From Microcaldota archaeon (lineage in GTDB: Archaea > Micrarchaeota > Micrarchaeia > Micrarchaeales > Micrarchaeaceae): a DNA stretch of 64,000 bases. This document shows, piece by piece, positions 16,993-25,626 of the stretch. The DNA lies in assembly GCA_021810105.1 (NCBI GenBank), contig JAJZJM010000004.1:62001-126000 (forward strand), written 5' to 3'. The notes below the pieces were generated by a model. That model searched no databases and was not told where the DNA came from. It was given only the letters and a program-made list of their open reading frames with translations. Made by a program: the position numbers and the translations under genes. Within the stretch, counting starts at the first letter, position 1. Each line of letters starts with the position of its first letter.

Positions 16993-17895
16993 TTGAAGCA
17001 CATACTAATAGGCATAGCCAACAGCCACGATATAGCGGCTACAATAGGGAAAATAAGTTCAAAGAACGGGATAACATTTTACAATAGGAAGAGCGATGAC
17101 TTCATACTTGTATCAATCGTACCTTCTGACCCGGAAAATAAGGCAATCTATCTTGCTGAGGTAATATCCGCCTCAAAGATAAACCTAGTTGATACAAGCA
17201 ATATAGGAAAGGTTTTTGGAGAATCCGTAATAGGGGCGTGGCTCATGGGAAACCGCCTTCTTATAACAGAAAATCCTGATGCATCGGCAATGCTAGATAA
17301 AGCTGGCGTTGCATACGAGAAGATAAAGAAGGAAGGCATACTAGAAGCGCTAAAATCCATGGATATTAAGGAAAGCGAGGGCCAGACCAGAATCCAGATA
17401 GACAAATCATTTAATGTAAAAGGCATAGGCACTGTGCTCCTTGGTTTAGTCACAGCTGGAAAGGTTCAGAAACATGATTTATTGAAAACTCCTGAAGGCA
17501 AGGAGGTCTTAGTAAGATCCATACAGGTGCAGGATGATGATGTAGATTTTGCTCTGGAAGGGGCGAGAGTCGGGCTTGCTGTAAAAGGCGTTGAAGAACA
17601 CGATATAGAAAAGGGAGACATATTGGCAAAGCAGCCTGTGCTGAGAGCATCGAGGCTTACCGCCTCCATAACCGTAAGCAAACTTGCAGGCAGCACAGAT
17701 CTCGGCTATAAGGAGATGTGGCTTGTCAGCGGGTTTAGGTCCTGCTTATGCAAAATAACTAATTTTGACGGAGCAAAAGGAAGCGTAGAACTGCTTGCCA
17801 AGCTCCCTATAGAGGCTGGAGAAAAATTCCTTCTAGTGCGAAACGACGCGCCAAGGATATTTGCAGGAGGGGTCGTAATAGAAGCGTCAGCCTAA
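16993..17895 (+). CDS. EF-Tu/SelB-like protein with degenerate G domain
   Basis: A 300-residue protein. Residues 135-210 match the beta-barrel domain II of translational GTPases (F-N-V-K-G-I-G-T-V-L-L-G through G-D-I-L), followed by a domain III-like barrel (215-300). The N-terminal 115 residues keep the alternating strand-helix pattern of a G domain but lack the P-loop GxxxxGK and the NKxD motif, so GTP binding is not expected. Archaea carry such GTPase-less EF-1A/SelB paralogues, whose function is unknown to me. It starts at TTG 16993 and overlaps the convergent gene by nine bases. Confidence 0.7.
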   Translation: MKHILIGIANSHDIAATIGKISSKNGITFYNRKSDDFILVSIVPSDPENKAIYLAEVISASKINLVDTSNIGKVFGESVIGAWLMGNRLLITENPDASAMLDKAGVAYEKIKKEGILEALKSMDIKESEGQTRIQIDKSFNVKGIGTVLLGLVTAGKVQKHDLLKTPEGKEVLVRSIQVQDDDVDFALEGARVGLAVKGVEEHDIEKGDILAKQPVLRASRLTASITVSKLAGSTDLGYKEMWLVSGFRSCLCKITNFDGAKGSVELLAKLPIEAGEKFLLVRNDAPRIFAGGVVIEASA

Positions 17896-18471
17896 TATTT
17901 TCCTTATAAAGTTGAGAAACTGGGCTATTAGATTAGAAACCGGATTTGACGATGAAGAGCTAGCATTGTAAGGCATCGATGTGGTCGTCCTCTCTATGGT
18001 GCTTGTAGAAGTTGTCGGCAGCACTGTAGTGGTATAAATGCTTGATGTTGTTGCCATTGTAGAAGTAGATGTCAAATTCTGTTCTTGAAGGCTTGCGTTT
18101 TGATACAAATTGAAGTCTACCATATGAAGGCTCGGTATATATAGGACTTTAACAAGCTCTACGTAAATGCCATTCTGGCCGTATACCCGCTGCGGCTTCC
18201 TGAGAGTAAGATAATATGCTCTTCCGTTAAGCGTAACTCCCGACTCGTTGGGTGTTATGTAGTTCTGCTCCAACGTTATGTTCGGATTTCCAATTGGCAA
18301 TGTGATCTTCCCGTAAGTAGATATGTTTACGATGCTGTATCCTGACTGGGTGCTGTTGCTGTACGGCGTCACTGTAAAGCCCAATGGCTGAATTACGCTA
18401 GGGTATATGGCGAATATCCACGCACTAAAAAGCATCAGCGCATACATCAAATCCAATATGCATTTCAACAC
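17887..18471 (-). CDS. secreted/membrane-anchored hypothetical protein with Ser/Thr-rich linker
   Basis: A 194-residue protein with an N-terminal membrane helix (5-25), a beta-rich extracellular domain with N-x-S/T sequons (30-125), a Ser/Thr-rich linker (about 130-172) and an amphipathic C-terminal tail. Such linkers are usual in glycosylated archaeal surface proteins. No family is recognised. It is divergent from the next gene, which is also exported. Confidence 0.6.
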   Translation of the reverse strand: MLKCILDLMYALMLFSAWIFAIYPSVIQPLGFTVTPYSNSTQSGYSIVNISTYGKITLPIGNPNITLEQNYITPNESGVTLNGRAYYLTLRKPQRVYGQNGIYVELVKVLYIPSLHMVDFNLYQNASLQEQNLTSTSTMATTSSIYTTTVLPTTSTSTIERTTTSMPYNASSSSSNPVSNLIAQFLNFIRKILG

Positions 18472-18554
18472 CGTCTTAAATATCTTATGTTTCTGCTGTC
18501 CGAGGCTATCAAGGAAACAGAAAAGCTTAATAAATCATATTTGATAGGACTAAT

Positions 18555-19112
18555 ATGGCATTAAACCATAGAAAATTAAGCGACGACCTGATCGCTTTTG
18601 CAATTGCGGTAAGCTTAGTTGCAATAGTCCTGAGCTCTGTTGCGATACTAAGTGTAAGAGGCTTATCTGGAAGCATCTTTGCCATTTCATCTATTAAAAA
18701 CCCGGTTATTTCTGCTCCAGCAGGGACAGCAACAATACAGCTGATATTTGTAATCCCCTCAGATAGAGCTCTAAACCTCCAGGCATCTCTGCAGGGGCAG
18801 GGGTTCAATATATCAGTCCCTGTCAAGACATATTATCCTTATGCGGTTTCAGGAAGCGGCTATACTAACAGCAGCCCGTTTATGAATGGTACTCGCGTTA
18901 TGACTTATAACAACAACTATGACCAGTATACCGTCATATTCCAGGGATTAAAACCCTACTCATCCTATAATGTAAGCTTATACGGAGTAAGTTCACCTTA
19001 CTGCCCTCCAGGAAGCGCATGCGCTCTTGGTTTGGCTCTTATAGAACAGCACGCTTCCGTAACCACAGGGGATAATGCAAGCGTTACCAATACCACATTC
19101 ATACTAGGCTAA
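18555..19112 (+). CDS. membrane-anchored extracellular hypothetical protein
   Basis: A 185-residue protein with one N-terminal membrane helix (about 12-35) and an extracellular beta-rich domain with sequons and two cysteines (C-P-P-G-S-A-C). No family is recognised. It has its own promoter in the 83-base divergent gap. Confidence 0.6.
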   Translation: MALNHRKLSDDLIAFAIAVSLVAIVLSSVAILSVRGLSGSIFAISSIKNPVISAPAGTATIQLIFVIPSDRALNLQASLQGQGFNISVPVKTYYPYAVSGSGYTNSSPFMNGTRVMTYNNNYDQYTVIFQGLKPYSSYNVSLYGVSSPYCPPGSACALGLALIEQHASVTTGDNASVTNTTFILG

Positions 19113-19163
19113 ATCAATCTAAAACTCATAAACAGAGGTTGCGTTTACACTAGCCGGGGAAGG

Positions 19164-19203
19164 TTTATATATCTAAAAATTTAGAGCAATACAATTGCTC
19201 TAA
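19164..19203 (+). promoter_or_regulatory. TATA box plus 10-bp-arm operator
   Basis: TTTATATA (19164-19171) is followed by a perfect inverted repeat, TTAGAGCAAT (19181-19190) and ATTGCTCTAA (19194-19203), around ACA. The repeat sits at the expected transcription start of the gene at 19231. This is the classic place for a repressor site; as RNA it would form a 5' hairpin. Confidence 0.65.
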
Positions 19204-19230
19204 TTTAAAAGGAATCTTGCGGATGTTTAA

Positions 19231-19947
19231 ATGGGAAAAATAGTGTCTGTACAAGAAACTGAAAAGCCAAAGGAGAATGATGCCAAACTCATTTATCCTT
19301 TAGATCCTAAGGTCATGGGCTCTGATGAAAAACAGAGGCTGGCAGCATATATGAGCAGCAGGCTGAACTCTCTTTCTAAGAAGGAATTGGAAGTTTTCTG
19401 CACATTTTTACGTACCAGCCCGAGCTTTAGGCATGGCACATATTTCAACAGGGAAAAAAAGCCGGATGAGATATACGATGCTATGATAGACATTGCATTA
19501 ATACACCCCTCTGCAAATGGGCGCAGTTTAGGAAAGGACATTGTAAGGAATTGCCATCTGATTAGGCCAGATGTGGTAGAGAGAGCATTGGAGCGCGCAG
19601 AATCAAACCTTACCTCTATGTTTAGCCTCGGCATGGTCTGGGGCTTTTTCGAAAGGTATGCGGATAGCAGGCAGAGAAACGAGGAAGTCGAGAAGATGCT
19701 TCTGAGGCTCTTTAAAAGCCACCTACTAATGATGAAGATACCCAGAAATAGGCTGGGCTATTCTGTTCTCCTTGACGCTACAGACACTACAAAAAAGGCA
19801 ATGGTAAAGATAATTACCGAATTACCCGACTCCGCAGTGGCAAAAGAGCTTGAAAAATCCCTGAGTCTGCTTAGGAAATATAGCAAAGACACCCATTTCA
19901 GTAGCTGGAGAGTTGAGGAACTGTTAAGGGAAATGGGCAAAAGTTGA
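19231..19947 (+). CDS. hypothetical helical cytosolic protein
   Basis: A 238-residue, highly charged, mostly helical protein without a membrane segment. It may be built of repeated helical pairs, suggested by regular Leu spacing in residues 85-235. No family is recognised. It stands alone behind a palindromic operator, so its expression is probably controlled. Confidence 0.6.
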   Translation: MGKIVSVQETEKPKENDAKLIYPLDPKVMGSDEKQRLAAYMSSRLNSLSKKELEVFCTFLRTSPSFRHGTYFNREKKPDEIYDAMIDIALIHPSANGRSLGKDIVRNCHLIRPDVVERALERAESNLTSMFSLGMVWGFFERYADSRQRNEEVEKMLLRLFKSHLLMMKIPRNRLGYSVLLDATDTTKKAMVKIITELPDSAVAKELEKSLSLLRKYSKDTHFSSWRVEELLREMGKS

Positions 19948-20017
19948 TATCATCCAGTTAAAGCAAGATCTGAATTATTCTGGCTAATAATAAGAAATAG
20001 CGCTACGGCTGTACTAA

Positions 20018-20055
20018 AAATTAAAATAAAAGAAAAAAAAGAAAAAGAAAAGGTC
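20018..20055 (-). terminator. T-rich terminator of the TRAM gene
   Basis: Read on the minus strand, the stretch just after the TRAM-protein stop is almost uninterrupted T runs, the usual archaeal intrinsic termination signal. Confidence 0.55.
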
Positions 20056-20058
20056 TAA

Positions 20059-20346
20059 TCAAGAGATTATTTCGCCTATTGCAAACCTTTCCTTTACTTC
20101 GGAGATTCTAGCCTTTACAGTCTCGCCCTCCTTTGCTCCTTTTATAAAGATTACGAATCCGTCCTTTTTGGCTATTCCATCTCCTTTCGATGCTACAGCT
20201 TCGACCTTCAATTCAACTTCGTCTCCGACTTTGACAGGTTTTGGAGCTCCGCCGAATCCTCCTCCGAATCCGCCGCCGAATCCTCCCCTTCCTCTTCTTC
20301 CACGACCCTCGTCAGAGTAGCCGCCATTTCCTTCTTCTTGGTCCAT
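20059..20346 (-). CDS. TRAM-domain RNA-binding protein with Gly-rich N-terminus
   Basis: A 95-residue protein. Residues 1-35 are Gly/Arg/Phe-rich with repeated G-G-G-F units. Residues 38-95 are a TRAM beta-barrel (V-G-D-E-V-E-L-K-V then G-D-G-I-A and a terminal G-E-I-I). Stand-alone TRAM proteins act as RNA chaperones in archaea, filling the role of bacterial cold-shock proteins. The Gly/Arg-rich extension, unlike the usual bare TRAM protein, would add non-specific RNA binding. Confidence 0.88.
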   Translation of the reverse strand: MDQEEGNGGYSDEGRGRRGRGGFGGGFGGGFGGAPKPVKVGDEVELKVEAVASKGDGIAKKDGFVIFIKGAKEGETVKARISEVKERFAIGEIIS

Positions 20347-20583
20347 ATATTCACTTTTTGTTTTTTCTTTTTACGTAAGAATTAGAGCCGTCAGAGATTC
20401 CATAAAAGATTCCTTCAGACCTTCCTTCTTCCGTGTTAATATAAGGAATCCCATAATATAAAAAGCTATGCCTGCATGGGTTGTTGCGGGAAATTCAACA
20501 GATTTTATAATAAAACTCATGAAACTGTATAAATCCTTTTCCATTAAATCTAATTCGTAATCTTTCAAAAAGGCGACTTTACA

Positions 20584-21978
20584 ATGGGCAACCAAAACCC
20601 CGCGTATCTAAGAAAGCGCAGTACAGCATGGATTTACTCCACCCTGCCGGCAAGCATAGCTTTAGGCCCAATATCAGGAATTATAACGCTTTACATACTC
20701 CAGCTCGGAGGAACCGTAATTGACGTTTCATACGCTATAGCGTTCGCAAGTGCCGTGGCAATACCTGCGGCTTTCTTCTGGGGCATTGTAAGCGACGTTT
20801 TTCAACGCAGAAAAGCCCAGATAGTGGTAGCCTACTCTGGGCTTGCCGCTTTGCTTGTTGCATTCGCATTAATGCGAAGCGTTGTAGGCATAATACTTAC
20901 ATACGGACTTTATGCATTCGTTACAGCTGCGAGCGCAACTCCGCAAAACCTACTTGTCATGGAAACAAGCCAGAGGCAGAAATGGCCTCGCGTCTTCTCT
21001 AGGCTCCAATACATGGCAAGCTTAGGCTCTGCAATAGGATTTACAATAGCTGTTGTAATAGCCAGCGTACTCTCACTCAGAGAGCTAATGCTTCTGCTGT
21101 CTGGCATGGCAATCGCATCATCGTTGCTTACAATACTGCTTGTCTATCAGCCACATGATAAGATATCCAGGGAGAGATTCGCAAATAATCTTTATGCATT
21201 CATGTCAAGAATTTTTGTAAGCCCTATAATGATACTAAAACCTCCTACACTATCAAGAATTAGGAGGATCTGGGCAAAGATAAATAATACCAACCCAAGT
21301 AGCGCAAAATTAACCATAATATATGAGGCCATCTTTGTATTCTCTCTTGGCTCTGGGCTTTTTAATACAGCATATCCTGCTGGACTTAACCAGGTTGGAT
21401 TGTCTCAGTCAAATGTGCTCCTCGTGCTTTTGGCTGGAATGGCAGTACAGGTAATCGCATTTTACGTTCTCGGAAAAAGGACAATGAAAGCAGGGTACAT
21501 CCCTTCCATTGTAAACTCCCTATCGTTGCGCTCAGCCTCATACATCATAATAGGAGTGGCATTTCTTTTCTTCAGTAAAATTGGCGCGTTGATAACGGGG
21601 CTTATTTTTTACCCGATAGCTAGCGGAATTGCATACGCTTTTTATTATATATCTTCCAACACACTTGTGTTTGATTCTTTGAAAGGCGCTGGCAGAGGAA
21701 GCGCCCTTGGTGCGTATACCGCATTGATGGGCGTTGGTACATTTTTAGGCGCACTAATATCCGGCTATTCGTCGTTCTATCTCGGATACTGGGTAACTTT
21801 TGTAATTGGGGGCATACTTATGCTTGGCAGCAGCATTATGTTTGGAAGGGCAAGGATGATGGGGCAGACTTCTTCTCGAAATAAAGGTTTAATTCCAGAA
21901 ACAAAAAATAATTTGATTGGCAACGTAGCAAAGACAAACCTCTCTTCGTTGATCACCGAAACCAAAGAGACTGCTTAA
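20584..21978 (+). CDS. major facilitator superfamily transporter
   Basis: A 464-residue protein with about 12 membrane segments in two halves. It has an MFS-type loop 2-3 (G-I-V-S-D-V-F-Q-R-R-K, residues about 62-72) and a short cytoplasmic tail. It is a secondary transporter or drug exporter of unknown substrate. TGTATAAATC at about 20526-20535 is the likely TATA box. Confidence 0.85.
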   Translation: MGNQNPAYLRKRSTAWIYSTLPASIALGPISGIITLYILQLGGTVIDVSYAIAFASAVAIPAAFFWGIVSDVFQRRKAQIVVAYSGLAALLVAFALMRSVVGIILTYGLYAFVTAASATPQNLLVMETSQRQKWPRVFSRLQYMASLGSAIGFTIAVVIASVLSLRELMLLLSGMAIASSLLTILLVYQPHDKISRERFANNLYAFMSRIFVSPIMILKPPTLSRIRRIWAKINNTNPSSAKLTIIYEAIFVFSLGSGLFNTAYPAGLNQVGLSQSNVLLVLLAGMAVQVIAFYVLGKRTMKAGYIPSIVNSLSLRSASYIIIGVAFLFFSKIGALITGLIFYPIASGIAYAFYYISSNTLVFDSLKGAGRGSALGAYTALMGVGTFLGALISGYSSFYLGYWVTFVIGGILMLGSSIMFGRARMMGQTSSRNKGLIPETKNNLIGNVAKTNLSSLITETKETA

Positions 21979-22006
21979 ATAACCATATTTAGATTCTCTA
22001 GTTATT

Positions 22007-22696
22007 ATGGCTGCAACACTGAGAAAAGATAATAAGTATCATGTGAATGGCATAGTAGATATAGGACTCGCACAACAATATGTATCTGCTCTCAGTTTTG
22101 GTGAGGACACATATCTTGCTTTTAGAAATTCCGGCAGCAGCATAATAACAATAAGCAATTCTGCGCTTTATGAAATGTTCGAAGACCTGTCCAAGGGGAA
22201 AACTGAAAAAATGGGATTCTTGCTAGGTAATTCATATGGCAATTCCGCTTTTTTTACCAGATATGAGGCGGTCAACTGGATCAGAAGAGATAAAGGCAGC
22301 ATAAGCTACAGGAAAAAAGACTATTTAGGATACCTAAGAAAAGCCAGATCCTTGGGTTTTGATGCTCAAGCAGACATCCACAACCACACATACGAAAACC
22401 TTTATAAATTGGATATTCAAGATGAGGAACGCACCCTCCCAATCGGGAATTTATTAAGACATGGGCTTTTCCCCTCTTTAGAAAGATCTTCAGGCTTCAC
22501 AAAATACGATATACACGATTCCAGGAAAAAGCACAGCCTGCTCAGAAAGATGGATATCTTTTCACATTCGTTTTCTGGAGTGTTTGAGCGCTTTAGTTTA
22601 GGGGGAAACAACACAAAGATAATGTTATTTCGCATTGCCTCTGGCCCGCGCATGGAAAATCATCATGGCATAAAGATCACAAATCTAAGCGAGTAA
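22007..22696 (+). CDS. hypothetical protein, possible JAB/MPN-like domain
   Basis: A 229-residue soluble protein. Residues 68-75 (M-G-F-L-L-G) and a later D-I-H-N-H followed within about ten residues by D resemble the JAB/MPN (JAMM) core, where H-x-H and D bind zinc. The serine usually between them is not obvious and the glutamate is uncertain. JAMM proteases in archaea can cleave ubiquitin-like SAMP conjugates. This is a motif-level suggestion only. Confidence 0.45.
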   Translation: MAATLRKDNKYHVNGIVDIGLAQQYVSALSFGEDTYLAFRNSGSSIITISNSALYEMFEDLSKGKTEKMGFLLGNSYGNSAFFTRYEAVNWIRRDKGSISYRKKDYLGYLRKARSLGFDAQADIHNHTYENLYKLDIQDEERTLPIGNLLRHGLFPSLERSSGFTKYDIHDSRKKHSLLRKMDIFSHSFSGVFERFSLGGNNTKIMLFRIASGPRMENHHGIKITNLSE

Positions 22697-22727
22697 AAAG
22701 GATTGATACAGATTAGGTAAAAACGGT

Positions 22728-22961
22728 TTGGTTATAGTTAACTGGTATCAACCTGTGACTCAAACAGCTTTGAGTAACAAGTTCGGAATCAACGCCAATG
22801 CAGCATTAGATGCGCTTTTTGATATGGGGGTAGTAAAAGAGGATTGGATAGAGGTGAATGGCAAGTTAACACGGCTGCTCCGCATTGCGCCAGAAGGCAA
22901 AAGGCTTGTTGAAACGGTAGTTAGCGCTACCACAAATTTGCCGCTGGAGCGGGGCATTTAG
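22728..22961 (+). CDS. small winged-helix-like protein
   Basis: A 77-residue protein from a TTG start. Residues 8-40 (Q-T-A-L-S-N-K-F-G-I-N-A-N-A-A-L-D-A-L) read as a helix-turn-helix, followed by a beta-wing (L-T-R-L-L-R-I-A-P-E-G) and a final helix. It is probably a DNA-binding regulator. No adjacent target stands out. Confidence 0.55.
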   Translation: MVIVNWYQPVTQTALSNKFGINANAALDALFDMGVVKEDWIEVNGKLTRLLRIAPEGKRLVETVVSATTNLPLERGI

Positions 22962-23057
22962 AACCAGCAGACCGTGGCAAAGCTTTTATTCTAGAAGTCT
23001 TATCCCATTGAAAGGGCCTTCCGGGAGGGAAGATGCTAGGAGAATGGTTTATATATT

Positions 23058-23073
23058 TATATGTATACATATA
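23058..23073 (+). promoter_or_regulatory. palindromic operator of vapBC
   Basis: TATATGTATACATATA is a perfect 16-bp palindrome between a TATA-like TTATATAT (about 23049-23056) and the antitoxin ATG at 23086. VapBC complexes normally repress their own promoter by binding such a site. Confidence 0.65.
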
Positions 23074-23085
23074 CATAGTGATTAT

Positions 23086-23307
23086 ATGCCAAAGCAAGTA
23101 ATGTTGTCGGATACCGCATACAGCATGTTGGCCCAGAGAAAAGGGAAGAGGAGTTTCTCAGAGGTCATCATTGAGTTAATGGTGGATAAAAAGGCAGCGG
23201 CAAAGGATCCCAGAAAGTTACTAAAGATAAAAGGTATAATTAAGACAAAGAAGCCGGTTTCTTGGAGTACACAGGTTGATGAAGTCTTGTATGGTGGTAA
23301 ACTATGA
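23086..23307 (+). CDS. vapB: VapB-type antitoxin
   Basis: A 73-residue protein. The N-terminal strand M-P-K-Q-V-M-L-S-D-T-A-Y and helix S-F-S-E-V-I-I-E-L-M fit a short DNA-binding dimer domain of the CopG/VapB kind. A basic, flexible C-terminus would wrap the toxin. The frame extends upstream to 23008, but the TATA box and palindrome place the start at 23086. The stop overlaps the toxin ATG (ATGA). Confidence 0.82.
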   Translation: MPKQVMLSDTAYSMLAQRKGKRSFSEVIIELMVDKKAAAKDPRKLLKIKGIIKTKKPVSWSTQVDEVLYGGKL

Positions 23308-23708
23308 TAATCTTAGACACCGGCGTGCTGTTTGGATTTGAAGTAGAATCAGATGATAAGCACGATGACGCAGTAAGAATTGTGAATGACGCGGTTACCG
23401 GGGTTTACGGTACCGCGGTTATCACAGATTATATCTTTGATGAAACTGTGACACTAACACTAGCTAGAACAAAGGACTTGTCTAAAGCAATTGCAGTTGG
23501 AGAGCACCTTAGTAACCTGGAAATCTTAAAAATAAGTCAAGCTGTCTTTGACGCTGCATGGGTTATATTTAAGGCACAAAAAGCCAGGAAGAAGCTTAGC
23601 TTTACTGATTGTACTACAATAGCAGCGATGAAATTTAATGGTATAGATAAGATAGCTGCCTTCGATTCGGGGTTTGGCTATACGAAGGGCATAGAAGTAA
23701 TCGAATAG
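23304..23708 (+). CDS. vapC: VapC-type PIN-domain toxin
   Basis: A 134-residue PIN-domain ribonuclease. The acidic metal-binding residues are visible as I-L-D-T-G (D5), the T-D-Y-I-F-D-E region (about D46/E51), F-T-D-C-T-T-I-A-A-M (about D103) and A-F-D-S-G-F (about D121). When free of VapB it would cleave RNA and stop growth. It is translationally coupled to the antitoxin. Confidence 0.9.
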   Translation: MIILDTGVLFGFEVESDDKHDDAVRIVNDAVTGVYGTAVITDYIFDETVTLTLARTKDLSKAIAVGEHLSNLEILKISQAVFDAAWVIFKAQKARKKLSFTDCTTIAAMKFNGIDKIAAFDSGFGYTKGIEVIE

Positions 23709-23829
23709 ATCAATAAGCCCAAGCCCCGGCACCCAGGGGTGCGAGAGAATGCTCTAGGAAGGTTTAAGTGAGCGTTTTAGGCGTGAGAATGGGAGGGGTA
23801 AAAGGTGCTTGGACATAGTTTCGAACACC

Positions 23830-24441
23830 TCATTTTCCCTTATCTCTAACGGATCCATATTTCTCCCTTATGTATTTGTATGCATATGAATATGCCTCAT
23901 TCTTTTTGGCTAATTTCTCTGTTTTTGATAAGCCAATTACCTTAAAACCACCCTTTTCAATAGATTGTAAGCTATCTACAGGTTTTATGATTACATATTC
24001 GCCTATTGTCGCACCCTCATTTATGTAGAAAGGTACATTGTTCTTGTTAAAAAATGCCCTCCAATATCTTAAGTCTTTCTTTAACACTTTAATAAAATAT
24101 GGGGATTTTTCTATGCCCCTTTGAACATATGAATAATCGCTCCAAATTTCTATAGCTGATAAATCCGTAAAAGCATATGGACGTTCAGAGGTTTTTATTA
24201 TATTAGGCACTTTAAAATCCAATAAACCCTTTACTGCCTTTTCCGGGCTTACGCATACATAAGTTCCTCTCGATCTCTTTTTTATCCAGCCAGATTTTAA
24301 CAATACTGAAAATATCTTCTTCTTCATGCTTTGCCTGACTAACCAATCTAAATCCGATTGGCCAAATTCCTCATGTGAACCGTGTCTTGTAAAAAACAAC
24401 GCATATGCCTTTAATCCGTACTGAGGTATCTCAATTGTCAT
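23830..24441 (-). CDS. AbiEi-like winged-helix antitoxin/regulator
   Basis: A 203-residue protein with an N-terminal winged helix (about 28-66, with the wing R-S-R-G-T-Y-V-C-V-S-P) and a larger C-terminal domain, as in AbiEi antitoxins of type IV toxin-antitoxin systems. No AbiEii nucleotidyltransferase is adjacent, so it is orphaned here. A 9-bp-arm palindrome touching its start codon indicates autoregulation. The family call rests on architecture. Confidence 0.55.
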   Translation of the reverse strand: MTIEIPQYGLKAYALFFTRHGSHEEFGQSDLDWLVRQSMKKKIFSVLLKSGWIKKRSRGTYVCVSPEKAVKGLLDFKVPNIIKTSERPYAFTDLSAIEIWSDYSYVQRGIEKSPYFIKVLKKDLRYWRAFFNKNNVPFYINEGATIGEYVIIKPVDSLQSIEKGGFKVIGLSKTEKLAKKNEAYSYAYKYIREKYGSVRDKGK

Positions 24442-24460
24442 AGTTACCTATTAGGTAACT
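24442..24460 (-). promoter_or_regulatory. palindromic operator abutting the AbiEi-like start
   Basis: AGTTACCTA and TAGGTAACT are perfect 9-bp arms around a single T, directly next to the start codon (24439-24441). An AT-rich TTAAATATC on the minus strand at about 24462-24472 is the likely TATA box. A protein bound here would cover the transcription start. Confidence 0.7.
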
Positions 24461-24582
24461 TATGATATTTAACCCTTTCAGTGCGCAATGCTTAAAGTTC
24501 CCTTCTTCAAGCTTCATGGGGCAGCAGGGGGTGTGTATATGGTTCTAAAGGAGTTTTAACGTGGAGGAGAGAGACTTTAACT

Positions 24583-24891
24583 TCAGATCTCTTTTATATA
24601 AGTAGCATTATACAGTTCATATCCTAACTTCTTGTAAAATCCATGAGCATTTTTGTTTGGCCAGAAAATCCTAATCCCTATATGCATGCATCCTTGCTTT
24701 TTTAGAAATGATTCTGTCTTAACCATCAGCATTGCACCAATATTATTGCCCCTATAGTGAGCATCAACATATAGAGAGGTTACTTCCTCAGATTTTATAT
24801 CGGACTTAGATACAAGTTTGCCCAATCTATCTTTCTTCAATATTTTAGCAACACTAAATCCAACAACTTTTCCTTCCATTGTCTCTGCCAA
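24583..24891 (-). pseudogene. GNAT acetyltransferase, N-terminally truncated
   Basis: 102 residues from a TTG start, with the core GNAT segment (S-L-Y-V-D-A-H-Y-R-G-N-N-I-G-A, then N-A-H-G-F-Y-K-K-L-G-Y). The first helix pair expected before G-K-V-V-G-F is missing. The frame continues upstream for about 14 family-like codons and then meets TAA, so the 5' part has been lost. It may be non-functional. Confidence 0.6.
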
Positions 24892-24976
24892 ATATACACC
24901 CTTATTCTCCTTGAAAAGGTTTTTGAAAAAAGCATTTTAAGCAATCAAGAGATTTTGTTGATTGGACGTTCCTGAA

Positions 24977-25588
24977 TCACTCTATGATTATGACTTCACC
25001 GTCTCTGACTGTTTTGAATGGAATATTGTTTTTCTTGCAATACTCAACTTCTTTGTCAATTGCAACGGATTCAGGATTATCAGACTTATAGTGCGGTAAG
25101 AAGGCGTAGTCAATTAACCCCAAACCCGTCCAAATCACTTCCTTTGATTTATACGGCGTAATTGTTGGATCATCCGCTATTTGCAAATACCTGAGGCTAG
25201 GGCTTAAGACACATGCCCCTGCGCTGTAGCCTCCATAGAGGAAGTCTTTCCTGCAGATTTTCTTGAGTATATTGTCCAAACCGCTCAGTCTCATTGCTTG
25301 CCTTAAGACAAATGTGTTACCACCACGTACCCAGATCCCGTTCAGGCTGTCTATTTTCTTCTTCAATGCCGCTTCCTTGCCAAAGTACCTCTTGAGGTCA
25401 AGCATTTCCACATCTATGCCAAGCCCGGATATCTCTTCAATACCCACTTTATTCCTTTCCTTTCTGACTTTGGGTTCAGCATAATCGAAGGCGTTCGGCA
25501 CGTACCCTATCCTTGCCATTTTCGGAAGCATCTTTTTAAGCCTCTTTGGCTCGTTTCCAATCTTGTATGAAGATAGATAGTATTTCAT
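24977..25588 (-). CDS. peptidase E-like (S51 family) protein
   Basis: A 203-residue protein of the class I glutamine amidotransferase-like fold. It has G-G-N-T-F at about residues 90-94 and the nucleophile elbow Y-G-G-Y-S-A-G-A at about 118-125, where the serine is the S51 nucleophile. The family includes Asp-specific dipeptidase E and cyanophycinase. Length is close to normal for the family. Confidence 0.82.
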   Translation of the reverse strand: MKYYLSSYKIGNEPKRLKKMLPKMARIGYVPNAFDYAEPKVRKERNKVGIEEISGLGIDVEMLDLKRYFGKEAALKKKIDSLNGIWVRGGNTFVLRQAMRLSGLDNILKKICRKDFLYGGYSAGACVLSPSLRYLQIADDPTITPYKSKEVIWTGLGLIDYAFLPHYKSDNPESVAIDKEVEYCKKNNIPFKTVRDGEVIIIE

Positions 25589-25626
25589 AATATTTATTCG
25601 AAATTAAGACTTATAAGCCTAATCTA

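Noticed and set aside
20240-20300. Short direct repeats of about nine bases as a possible CRISPR or satellite
   Set aside because: They encode the G-G-G-F repeats of the TRAM protein N-terminus.
20371-20595. 74-residue minus-strand frame between the TRAM gene and the MFS transporter
   Set aside because: It overlaps the start and promoter of the MFS gene, has no ribosome binding site and no recognisable domain; most likely chance.
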